Assembly: GCA_020072585.1 (NCBI GenBank)
Contig: JAIQGL010000018.1
Location: 62,001-126,000 of the forward strand
Source: Terriglobia bacterium
Lineage (GTDB): Bacteria; Acidobacteriota; Terriglobia; Terriglobales; Acidobacteriaceae
Direction: 5' to 3'
Length of the DNA: 64,000 bases
This document shows positions 53,167-61,300 of this stretch, one piece after another. The stretch's first letter is position 1, and every line of letters starts with the position of its first letter. The position numbers were made by a program, and so were the translations under genes. The notes beneath the pieces were generated by a model, which had not been told where the DNA came from, searched no databases, and saw only the letters and a program-made list of their open reading frames with translations.

Positions 53167-54813
53167 CTAGCCGGTACGCGTCCTCATATTTTTAAGTGCC
53201 CACCAGATGGCGATCGACATGGCTAACGGCAGTAATAAGCTGACTGGACGAAGGTGATAACTCGCCAGGCCTTTGCCATTTGCCATGACCGGCAACGAAA
53301 GACAAAACACTATCCAGGAAAGCTGTAAGAGCTCTTGCAGACGATTGGTATTACCGCTGCGGATTGGGCGAACGGGTGCACTCACTATCTTTTTGCTGAA
53401 CTGGGCCAGTATTGCGAAAGCGCGAAGAAAACCGTCTCGGGCCAAGCGAGTCAGCCCGCCCAATGAACCAATCACAACACTGGAGGAGGTGAGGGTTTTG
53501 GCCGAATCCCATTTGATGTGGCGCTCACAAGCCTGCTCCAGATGGCGGCCTATGTCCACGCCCGGAGCAAAGGTCTTGATCAAGCCGTCAAGGGCGATAG
53601 CTGAACGAATGTACTTGATCACGTCCCGCTGCGGCCATACCCCATTATTCTTGGAAATAATCAGGAGATCCAGCATGATGGAAGTAATGCTTTTGCGCAG
53701 CCTCGATTCACTGGTGCCACTTCCATACCACCCAGCGGAGGCGTCGACGATTCCCTGGCGAAAGCCGCCCGGATTAGCGTCTTTTGCGAACGTGGATATG
53801 CGAAAGAACGACTCGCACATTGCGTCCAGATTTCCTCGCGCATAGGCCAGGGTCATTGAGATCAGATGCCGGCGTGAGTAACGGCTAAGCACTCCCGAGA
53901 TTCCAAAGTCAACATAACCCACTACATTTTCCGCAAGGATCATCAAATTGCCGGGATGGAGATCGGCATGAAACATTCCATGGCGAAAAGCATCTCCCAG
54001 AAAATTGTCGATCAACCGGCCGGCGAAAAGCTCTGCGTTGAAATCCGCAGGCAAGTGAAGCGAACCGGCTTCCCTGTCCCGCAAATACTCAGAGATCGTG
54101 CTCCCATCCAGGAATTCGGCCGTTAATATCCGCGCGGTCGAGCAACTCCAGAAAACAGTTGGGACTTTCTCGAACCGGTTGTCCCTGGCATTGCGGCCCA
54201 GTTCATCAATGTAGTGCGCCTCCCGCCTGAAATCGAGTTCTTCCTGGGTCCAGGCGATGAACTCTTCGATTGGCGCAATGACCCAATAGAGCCACTTGAT
54301 GCGCAGCAGTTTGACCAGCCCGGCGACAATCTTCATGGACACAATGTCCGCTCCAAAATCACGGACGATTGTTGGGCGCCTCACCTTCACTGCTACCTTT
54401 TGTGTCCCAAGCTTTGCGACATGCACCTGGCCAATAGAACCGGTTGCAATTGGAGTCAGGTCAAATGAACCAAAAATCTGCAATGGCGTTTGACCTAAAT
54501 CCTCCTCAAATATTTTTTCCACTTCCTGATAGCTAAATGGCGGCACCTGATCGAACAATGTGAACAAGACCCTGCAATATTCCAGCGGTAATAAATCAGA
54601 CTGCATGGCGAGCATCTGGCCAAACTTAATGAAAGTTCCCCCTATTTCTTCAATCGTGAGTCGAAGCCTCAGCGGCCCAGGCACTTCCTGGCCAAAGATT
54701 TTCGCCGCCAGCTTTGGCCACCGCCTTAAGCCCAAGTGAAGCCCGTGGGCCACCGCATGCCACCCCACGATTGTAAAAACGCGTATCAATCGCCGCGCAC
54801 TCGTTATCACCAT
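53167..54813 (-). CDS. ABC1/UbiB-family atypical kinase
   Basis: A 548-residue UbiB-type protein with intact motifs: TFIKFGQMLAMQSDLLP (the KxGQ signature), VAVKVRRP with the ATP-binding Lys, HADLHPGNLMI and YVDFGISG (metal-binding), and two C-terminal membrane helices. The family supports ubiquinone or other isoprenoid-lipid synthesis by ATPase-driven extraction of hydrophobic intermediates from the membrane. Its start overlaps the previous stop as TAATG, so it is coupled to the SDR-acyltransferase gene, and the pseudokinase follows. It may help a hydrophobic intermediate of this cluster reach its enzymes, a guess from the family. Confidence 0.9.
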   Translation of the reverse strand: MVITSARRLIRVFTIVGWHAVAHGLHLGLRRWPKLAAKIFGQEVPGPLRLRLTIEEIGGTFIKFGQMLAMQSDLLPLEYCRVLFTLFDQVPPFSYQEVEKIFEEDLGQTPLQIFGSFDLTPIATGSIGQVHVAKLGTQKVAVKVRRPTIVRDFGADIVSMKIVAGLVKLLRIKWLYWVIAPIEEFIAWTQEELDFRREAHYIDELGRNARDNRFEKVPTVFWSCSTARILTAEFLDGSTISEYLRDREAGSLHLPADFNAELFAGRLIDNFLGDAFRHGMFHADLHPGNLMILAENVVGYVDFGISGVLSRYSRRHLISMTLAYARGNLDAMCESFFRISTFAKDANPGGFRQGIVDASAGWYGSGTSESRLRKSITSIMLDLLIISKNNGVWPQRDVIKYIRSAIALDGLIKTFAPGVDIGRHLEQACERHIKWDSAKTLTSSSVVIGSLGGLTRLARDGFLRAFAILAQFSKKIVSAPVRPIRSGNTNRLQELLQLSWIVFCLSLPVMANGKGLASYHLRPVSLLLPLAMSIAIWWALKNMRTRTG

Positions 54814-56483
54814 TATGTGCTGTCTCCTTGTTTAAACGCCGAGCCCCAAAATATGGATCGACGCTGAGCCAGCATTTCGTCAATTGCTTGCTGCATGCGC
54901 ATACGCACCTCGAGGCTGATTGCCTTGACCACTGAGCGATCATGCGCGGCTTCAGGCGGATAGGTTCTCTCTACGTGCAATGGCGGCAGAAACATCGTGT
55001 GCCATTTCGCGGGCAGGGGTAACGGCAGGATTGGGAAGGTCGGCGTCAGCGGAATAAAGGGCCATTCCGCATATCGATGCCAGAGCTTGGATTCGATCTT
55101 CCCCAGAATTGGAAAAATTTCTGCGCTGCCTACTGTAACAAAAGGGATAATAGGCGCTCGGTGCAAAAGCGCCATCTTGACGAAAGCGTTACGCCCAAAC
55201 CCCTGCAACTGGTAAGAATCACGGTATGGAGTAAATGCCCCTTGTATCCCCTCCGGAAAAACGCCCAGCAGTTCATTGCTTTCAAGCACGCGATCAGCAC
55301 TCTCCTGGCATGCAATAACACCGCCAAGCTTGGTCATGAAATTAGCAAGGAATGGAAACTTCAGCAGACCAGGGTGAATCAGGAATCGTGGAAACCGGCC
55401 GATTTTCTGCACCAATAAGTGCAAAGCCATTACACCGTCCCAGGGCATAAAGCCACGATGCATGCCGACAAGTATTCCACGCCCGCTTCTGGGAACGTGT
55501 TTCACACCTCTTTCTTCAATGCGCCAATAGAAATCGGCAAGAAATTTGAAAAAATTATTTCCGTAAAACCTGATGTAGTCGCGGTCCATGCCAAATTCAT
55601 CGAAGTCCGGCTCCTGCACCGCCTCGTCAGATTCGCGATGACGAGCTTCCAACAGGGCCGTCAGACTCGTCTTGGTGGGTTTGAACCCAAGGACGCTTTT
55701 GATCTTTTGATTGGATACCGTCCACGGATACCTCAGATAATCGAGGACCTCGGTGCGTTTGCGCAGCCGCCGCAAGGTCCGCGGCAAGGGAATGCGCAAG
55801 CCTCCAGCAAGCCGGATCGCGGCATGCATGGGCACAACACGGTCAGGCGCAACATTGAAAACCCCTGGGCAATCGCGAAGCAAGACACAGCGCACAGCAT
55901 TTGCGAGATCGCTGGGACTGAGCAACTGCAGCGTGGCGTCGTGGCCCAGCAGGGTTGGAGCGAAGCGCCGTGTCAATATCCTGCTTAGCAGAGCTGGCGA
56001 AGGAACCAGTGTTACAGGACGCAGAATCGTGACTTTGTTTTGTTCACTGAGATATTGCAGGGCCAGTTTTTCCAAAATACTCCACGAAGTACTGATAACC
56101 TGCCCAGCCTTGCGCGACGTAACGTAATCTTCACTCACCAACGCCTGCCGGCTCGCACCAGTTCCATAGATCAAAGCGCTGGACAATACAATTATCTTTC
56201 TGCTTCTCTGTAGAGCCAGGTTCCGGAAGACCCGCTCTGCCTCAGCCAAGTCAGGCGCCATGGCATCCGTGCCTATCAGGGATGGAACATAAAGATAACT
56301 GACAGATTGATTTTGATGAATCCAGCCATATTGATCCCGCACGCTGGCGACGCTGGATTCTCCTTCGCTTGTAGCTTGCAGTTCCTTTACCAGGCTGCTT
56401 GCCAGAACATTGCCTTCAGCATTGAGTGTTGCTATCGGTAGCACTTTAAGTAGCTCGCTTAAGAATTTGAAAGTTACATCCAC
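54813..56483 (-). CDS. Fusion of SDR/epimerase-like domain and glycerolipid acyltransferase (PlsC-type)
   Basis: A 556-residue two-domain protein. Residues 1-280 are an NAD-dependent epimerase-like SDR domain lacking the usual N-terminal GxxGxxG; recognisable parts are IIVLSSALIYGTG, ILRPVTLVP and the DLANAVRCVLL segment. Residues 300-556 are a PlsC-type acyltransferase: MHRGFMPWDG (the HX6D form of the acyltransferase His-Asp motif) and FPEGIQGAFTPYRDSYQLQG (the FPEG motif), then PIIPFVTVGS. It may transfer an acyl group from ACP or CoA to a lipid acceptor. The gene lies between the CrtI-like gene and the ABC1 kinase gene, with which it overlaps by one base. The loss of the first Rossmann motif suggests that the SDR half may be structural. 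Confidence 0.85.
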   Translation of the reverse strand: MDVTFKFLSELLKVLPIATLNAEGNVLASSLVKELQATSEGESSVASVRDQYGWIHQNQSVSYLYVPSLIGTDAMAPDLAEAERVFRNLALQRSRKIIVLSSALIYGTGASRQALVSEDYVTSRKAGQVISTSWSILEKLALQYLSEQNKVTILRPVTLVPSPALLSRILTRRFAPTLLGHDATLQLLSPSDLANAVRCVLLRDCPGVFNVAPDRVVPMHAAIRLAGGLRIPLPRTLRRLRKRTEVLDYLRYPWTVSNQKIKSVLGFKPTKTSLTALLEARHRESDEAVQEPDFDEFGMDRDYIRFYGNNFFKFLADFYWRIEERGVKHVPRSGRGILVGMHRGFMPWDGVMALHLLVQKIGRFPRFLIHPGLLKFPFLANFMTKLGGVIACQESADRVLESNELLGVFPEGIQGAFTPYRDSYQLQGFGRNAFVKMALLHRAPIIPFVTVGSAEIFPILGKIESKLWHRYAEWPFIPLTPTFPILPLPLPAKWHTMFLPPLHVERTYPPEAAHDRSVVKAISLEVRMRMQQAIDEMLAQRRSIFWGSAFKQGDST

Positions 56484-56570
56484 TGCTTTTCTGCACCCGC
56501 GTGCGCATTGGGCCGTCAGAATATCCAGACAATTGCGAGAGCTTATTGCCCCGAATCAAGATATGTGACA

Positions 56571-58115
56571 TTACAGCAATACCTCTCTTGTTTCTGACAA
56601 AAGTCGGTCCACATCCGGTGGCAGCCCGGCTCGGAGTTCACTGCTTCCAAGAATTAGCTTTACGGCTTGCATGGCGGAAACCATCACAGGCGTGATTCCC
56701 CCGCCAGGTCTCGTCCAGTGGCCAATGAAATATAGGTTGCGGAAAGAGCCCTGTATACCGGGACGCTTCTCACCAAGTTGATCTGGAGACATTTCCCATC
56801 CCAGCATGGCACCGTGAAAGTTCAGCGTGTAACGGTGCGATGTGTGGGCCGAAGCGCTCAATCTAACAACAGTTTTGCTTCCGAGCCCGGGTAGGCATTT
56901 TTCCAGGGAATCCATGATGTAGGTCTCTACCGCAGCTTTGTGCGCGGCCCAATCCTGAATTGCCCCATAGTCAATCTGCGTAAGTTTTTGAACGATGATG
57001 ATCTGTCCACCCGGCGGAGCAAGGCTGGGATCGTAAGCTGTCGGCAGAAACACCTTGAACGCATTGGTCGAGACGTTCTCTGAATCCCACGAACTCCAGT
57101 GGTACCCTTCCGCTTGCCGCAGTTCGTCTAGAGAAATACCCTTTAACCCCAGATGAGTGAGAAAACAAGCATGTGTGGGACGCATCTGGCGGACATTAAT
57201 CAAGTAGTCCGGATCAATAAGTTCCGGACCAATCATCCTTTCCAGCGTCTGCTGCAAATCAGCATTGGAAATCACTATGCCGGCCAATACCTGCTTCAGG
57301 ACTCTCTTGCGAGGGCTTCCAGTCTCAATTTCCACCCCCACAGCAGTGTTATTGCGGACCAGTATTCGCTTTACCGTTGAACTCATCAGAATGTGGCCGC
57401 CGGCTTCCTCACACCGTTGCGCCAGTTCATCAACAAAGACTTGCGAACCGCCGCGAGGATAATAATTTCCCAAAAAATAGGCCAGCCGCAGCATGGAATC
57501 AAAAACAAACGAAGTCCTAGATGGAGGCGATCCCCAATGCCCAATGTCTCCGGTGAGTACTAGCTTTAGTTTTTCGCTACGGAAATATTTATTCAGCATG
57601 TCGCGGATCGTCAGGTCCTGGTAAGGGACAATCCGGTTCGTGGGGACGTTCCGAAAATAGCGAATGAGGCCAAGCAGATATGTCTTGCGAACCAGGGCAA
57701 AGAATTGATTGATATTTTCTGACTCTTCTGGAAATTCCTGCTTGAGCCTCGCAAGATAAATATCAAACTCGGCAGGTACTGTGAAGCGGGAACCATCCGG
57801 AAAGTGGAATGAATCCACTGGGTCCATTTTGACCCACTCTGTTGTAACGCCTAACTCAGCCAACAAAGCGCCGGTAATGGTGGCCGTGTTACCTAGCAGA
57901 GGATAAAAATGGGTGGCTGCGTCAAAAGTGTATCCACCTCGGCGGAATGTGCTGCAATAACCTCCAACCATAAAGTGCTGCTCAACAACAAGGACCTTCA
58001 GCCCCGCACGGCTCAAGAGATTGGCACTTAGCAGTCCGCCAACGCCAGCTCCGATGATGACGCAATCGTAGAGTTTTTCTGGGTCTTCACGCAGACCACG
58101 GAAACGTCTGGACAC
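56571..58115 (-). CDS. CrtI/CrtISO-like FAD-dependent desaturase or isomerase
   Basis: A 514-residue protein of the phytoene desaturase superfamily: DCVIIGAGVGGLLSANLLSR (FAD-binding), VVEQHFMVGGYCSTFRRGGY and FDAATHFYP near the N-terminus, and a C-terminal LYFIGHWTRPGGGITPVMVS, the conserved FAD-binding end. Such enzymes introduce or isomerise double bonds in polyprenyl or other polyene substrates. No phytoene synthase is in the window, so the substrate may instead be an acyl chain made by the KS pair. It is followed after about 90 bp by the SDR-acyltransferase gene on the same strand. Confidence 0.85.
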   Translation of the reverse strand: MSRRFRGLREDPEKLYDCVIIGAGVGGLLSANLLSRAGLKVLVVEQHFMVGGYCSTFRRGGYTFDAATHFYPLLGNTATITGALLAELGVTTEWVKMDPVDSFHFPDGSRFTVPAEFDIYLARLKQEFPEESENINQFFALVRKTYLLGLIRYFRNVPTNRIVPYQDLTIRDMLNKYFRSEKLKLVLTGDIGHWGSPPSRTSFVFDSMLRLAYFLGNYYPRGGSQVFVDELAQRCEEAGGHILMSSTVKRILVRNNTAVGVEIETGSPRKRVLKQVLAGIVISNADLQQTLERMIGPELIDPDYLINVRQMRPTHACFLTHLGLKGISLDELRQAEGYHWSSWDSENVSTNAFKVFLPTAYDPSLAPPGGQIIIVQKLTQIDYGAIQDWAAHKAAVETYIMDSLEKCLPGLGSKTVVRLSASAHTSHRYTLNFHGAMLGWEMSPDQLGEKRPGIQGSFRNLYFIGHWTRPGGGITPVMVSAMQAVKLILGSSELRAGLPPDVDRLLSETREVLL

Positions 58116-58261
58116 TGGAAAATTACTCCTGACGGCTCAGGACAGCATCAGCAGCACACACTGAGACAATCCGTGCGCCGGGACGGATTTATAACTACAA
58201 TGCCTTGGACAGTCGGGAGACAAAGATTTGCCCCAAGAGACGACTCTAAGTAGATAGTCGA

Positions 58262-58543
58262 TCAATGCTGAGGCTCGTCAGGGCTGTTGACGACGGATTG
58301 GCTGAGTATAACTTCGCTCACGGTCTTTCTACATTTTTCACAATTTACAAGGTGCAGGAGCATCACCCTTCTCTGCCGTGCAAGAACCCTTTTATCCACA
58401 AACGCAGCAATATCTTCGTCGCTAAGATGCTGACCGTGGGTGGCTTCTCCATGTCTGGCTCTCACGGATTTCTGCTCAACATCTCCGAAAATTCCCGTGA
58501 ATATTTCCATTAGCACCACGAACCTCTCCGCTAGAAGCAACAT
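58262..58543 (-). CDS. Small zinc-finger (zf-HC2-like) anti-sigma-type protein
   Basis: A 93-residue protein. From about residue 40 it reads LSDEDIAAFVDKRV, then LLHLVNCEKCRKTVSEVI, which has the helix plus H-x3-C-x2-C pattern of zinc-binding anti-sigma domains (zf-HC2). The stretch after this is short and no membrane helix is present, so it would be a soluble ZAS-type regulator. The sigma factor gene lies about 400 bp upstream on the same strand, making it the likely partner. The start is unsure: ATG at 58543 or 58510. Confidence 0.6.
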   Translation of the reverse strand: MLLLAERFVVLMEIFTGIFGDVEQKSVRARHGEATHGQHLSDEDIAAFVDKRVLARQRRVMLLHLVNCEKCRKTVSEVILSQSVVNSPDEPQH

Positions 58544-58951
58544 TGAGGGGAGTCAAATCTTCGCTTGGCCCGATAGGGGGAAGCAAAGCATCGGGAGCTA
58601 GCCCAGGACGAAATCTTTGCAAGACACACGCTACCCTTGGGAAAAACTGGAAAATCTTTGTGAGTCTCGGGCACAGTCCGTAGCCACAATCCACGTGCAA
58701 AATGGTTCTAGTGTAACATGTTTTTTCTTAGAGGTGTACACGCTGATCTAGCCGCTCTTAACTCACCACAAAGTCCTATTTTGGACTTTTAGGGCGGTCT
58801 GTTCAATATATTTTATTTTATTTTTTGCATATCCTACTCTTTGCTCTACTTGCACTAGGACTTGGCTTTAGCAGGATATATGAAATTCTTTCCAAAAAAC
58901 TAAGGCAGGAGCCAATATTGGCATACAAATTGCTTATGCGATATACCTCTG
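58544..58951 (-). other. A/T-rich intergenic stretch after the sigma factor gene
   Basis: About 400 bp. It contains AAAGTCC and GGACTTT (58770-58776 and 58783-58789) around a TATTTT loop, a weak terminator-like hairpin just past the sigma factor gene, and an A/T-rich block near 58800-58830 that could hold a promoter for the zinc-finger gene. A plus-strand frame at 58825-59064 overlaps the sigma factor end and is not considered real. Confidence 0.45.
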
Positions 58952-59989
58952 CTATTTACATTTTCCCCATCGCTCATGGTTGTGATCGGTATGGCCGGGC
59001 TCTGATTCCGGAGGCTTTGCAGCAAACATATTTTTGTGTATTGTGCGGGCGGCGGGATGAGTAGCCTGCGGTTTTTGTGGAGGCCCCTGCTTGCCTTTAA
59101 TGAATTCCAGAATAGCAACAGTTTGCGGATTTTCTACGATGTCCTTCATGCATTCTTCAATGGCAGCGAGACTAAGTCCGTGGCGCGTTGAAAGAATCTC
59201 TCTCACGTGCTCGCGGAGCTTGCCTTGCAGGCGATCAAGTTGCCTGGTTACGTTTGACTGATGGATATCCAATAGACGTGCTATTTGCCCTAATTGCAGT
59301 CCATCTTCATATCGCCAAAGTAGAATGAGTCGTTCCCGCAGAGTTAAACTGCGGCACGCTAAAGTCAAAGAATCCTCCAGTGGCTCCTGATAGCGCTTGG
59401 TACGCAAACCGGAATCCATGCTCTCAAGAGCAGGCTCGTCCGGGATGTCCGCCAGGATTTCAACTGTTTGCATCGTTGCGCTGCAGCGCTTTGCATTGAT
59501 GGCGCGGTTGGAAATTACAACCCTTAGCCAGGTGCTTAGAGAGCTCCGTCCATCATAGGAAACAATGCGGCTGGTCCCGGAGCGATCAGGTAGGAAGAGA
59601 TCGGCAAGGATGTTGTCAGCAAGATCTTGTGAGATAAAGCCCTTACGAAAGAAAAAGCGCGCGAGATCGCGAATGAAACCTCTATAAGTAGACTCGAGAG
59701 TTTTCCATGCCCGGCCAGCATGTTCAGAAGGAATACCAGTCGCAGGATCTGTCGTGGGGTAAAGACTGTGCTGAGCGCAAGCAGTGGCCAGATACAAGTC
59801 CCGGCTATGCAAACTCTTTGCAAAGCTGACCGCAGCTTCTGCAGGCGGGTTAGCGCCAAGATGTTTTTGAATAATGGCATGGATACGCTTGGCGAAGACA
59901 TTAGGATCCAGACCTAAATCGCCAAATCGCGCGCGGCCTTCAGAGTATCCGCTGGCGATGATCGGCTCTAACTCTGAATTAGGTGACAT
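58952..59989 (-). CDS. Sigma-70-family (ECF-like) RNA polymerase sigma factor
   Basis: A 345-residue sigma factor. After an N-terminal extension (about 1-90) the sigma-2 region is TLESTYRGFIRDLARFFF, DLADNILADLFLP and STWLRVVISNRAINAKR. The sigma-4 region is SLTLRERLILLWRYEDGLQL and IARLLDIHQSNVTRQLDRL, an HTH with the expected pattern. A 70-residue tail follows. It is longer than usual for ECF sigma factors because of both ends. It lies inside the biosynthetic run, 71 bp after the HMGR-like gene, with a zinc-finger protein downstream: probably a dedicated regulator of this cluster. Confidence 0.85.
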   Translation of the reverse strand: MSPNSELEPIIASGYSEGRARFGDLGLDPNVFAKRIHAIIQKHLGANPPAEAAVSFAKSLHSRDLYLATACAQHSLYPTTDPATGIPSEHAGRAWKTLESTYRGFIRDLARFFFRKGFISQDLADNILADLFLPDRSGTSRIVSYDGRSSLSTWLRVVISNRAINAKRCSATMQTVEILADIPDEPALESMDSGLRTKRYQEPLEDSLTLACRSLTLRERLILLWRYEDGLQLGQIARLLDIHQSNVTRQLDRLQGKLREHVREILSTRHGLSLAAIEECMKDIVENPQTVAILEFIKGKQGPPQKPQATHPAARTIHKNMFAAKPPESEPGHTDHNHERWGKCK

Positions 59990-60060
59990 AGATTTCTACC
60001 CTTTGAAGTGAGTCTATGCAGAAGATCGTAAACGGCACACTGAAGGCGAAATAGCACATC

Positions 60061-61296
60061 CTACGGCTCGGGCCGATTGCGTCCATACTTATCGTGAGCC
60101 TGTGTAAATTCATGGCTGACAACCGCAGCTGCCATGGATATCTCTCCGGCAAGCAGCGTCGCAGCGACGATTTCCGCCAACTTCCGCGCCCCACCATTGC
60201 CTGCGACCCCCAATATCCGCAGACATTCAAGGCTGGTACCCGATCCGGTGCCACCACCTACAGTACCAACCGTCAAAGATGGGAGCGTTACGCTTACATA
60301 GGCTTGCCCATCATCAAGCAATTCAAAATTGGTTATTCCGACGGCTGAATTCAGAATATTGGCCACATCTTGACCGCAGGCAATGAACAGAGCCGCCAAT
60401 CCGTTCGCATAATGAGCGTTGTATCCTATCGCATTCCCCTGCAGATGTCCCAGAACCGTGTGGTGCCAAAGATCCACCAGCTTTGCTGGCGTAGTGTGAA
60501 GATAATTTTTGATCAACTCAGCAGAGAGTGTCGCTCCTGCCGTCACTTTCTTGCCTTTCCCACCGCCTAGCAACGCACCGCTGCCCCTCTTTTCAGAGCT
60601 GAGCCCGCTGAATAAGTAGAAGTCCTGCACCTGCGGATTCTTTAGAATCCATCGGCAGGCCTGTTCGGTGGCTTTTACGATCATATTCATGCCATGCGCG
60701 TCCGCCGTGGAATAGCAGAAAGTGACGATCACTTCTCGCCCGATAGGATGGCACTCCAAACGAAGCAGTTTCCCATGGGCCGTGGTCGATTCCGCCTCCT
60801 CCTTAATTCGGGTGAATTCCTGCGCTATTTGGTTGGTAAAGTCGTAGGCGGAAGCCACGCTGCTCATAAGAAAAACTGGTGAAACGCGATTTTCATCCTG
60901 GTAAACCCGGGTGACGGCGCCGCCTGCACGAGTGAGAGTAACCATGCCACGCTCATAGGAACGGACAAGAGCTCCTTCCGTGGTAGCCATGGGAATATAA
61001 AATATGCCCTGAGCATATGTGCCTCGAATAGCAAGCGGCCCGGCAATTCCAAGGGGAACTTGAACAGCACCAATTGGATTTTCAATATTACCTCGCATCT
61101 GTTCACTGGAAATGGAGTAGGACCCAATATGTGTCAGGCTGTCGCCGGTTTTGTTTTCAATCCATTCCCGTCGTTTTGTGATGCCGTGCTTCTCATATGC
61201 GTCCACGCCCAACCGGGGCACGAGTTGGGGCGTAAGACCGTGACGGTCAAGAAGAGCGCAAGCCAATTCGTTTACCGTAAACAAGGTTCCTCCCAT
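60061..61296 (-). CDS. HMG-CoA reductase-like enzyme
   Basis: A protein of about 411 residues with the class I/II HMG-CoA reductase fold. IENPIGAVQVPLGIAGPL is the substrate-binding start, MATTEGALVRS holds the catalytic Glu (about 107), SSEKRGSGALLGG the Lys (about 236), ACGQDVANI the Asp (about 310) and VVSHEF the His (about 395); DAHGMNMI matches the family NAD(P)-binding region. All four catalytic residues are kept with family spacing. HMGR reduces HMG-CoA to mevalonate by two hydride steps. No HMG-CoA synthase or mevalonate kinase is seen here, and it sits directly after a KS/CLF pair, so reduction of a different thioester is possible. The ATG at 61296 is preferred over a TTG at 61350 inside the CLF gene. 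Confidence 0.85.
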   Translation of the reverse strand: MGGTLFTVNELACALLDRHGLTPQLVPRLGVDAYEKHGITKRREWIENKTGDSLTHIGSYSISSEQMRGNIENPIGAVQVPLGIAGPLAIRGTYAQGIFYIPMATTEGALVRSYERGMVTLTRAGGAVTRVYQDENRVSPVFLMSSVASAYDFTNQIAQEFTRIKEEAESTTAHGKLLRLECHPIGREVIVTFCYSTADAHGMNMIVKATEQACRWILKNPQVQDFYLFSGLSSEKRGSGALLGGGKGKKVTAGATLSAELIKNYLHTTPAKLVDLWHHTVLGHLQGNAIGYNAHYANGLAALFIACGQDVANILNSAVGITNFELLDDGQAYVSVTLPSLTVGTVGGGTGSGTSLECLRILGVAGNGGARKLAEIVAATLLAGEISMAAAVVSHEFTQAHDKYGRNRPEP

Positions 61297-61300
61297 AAAG

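Noticed and set aside
58825-59064. 79-codon plus-strand frame
   Set aside because: It overlaps the end of the sigma factor gene and has no features beyond an A/T-rich hydrophobic start.
60061-61296. Mevalonate pathway operon
   Set aside because: Only the HMGR-like gene is present; no HMG-CoA synthase or mevalonate kinase family genes are in the window.
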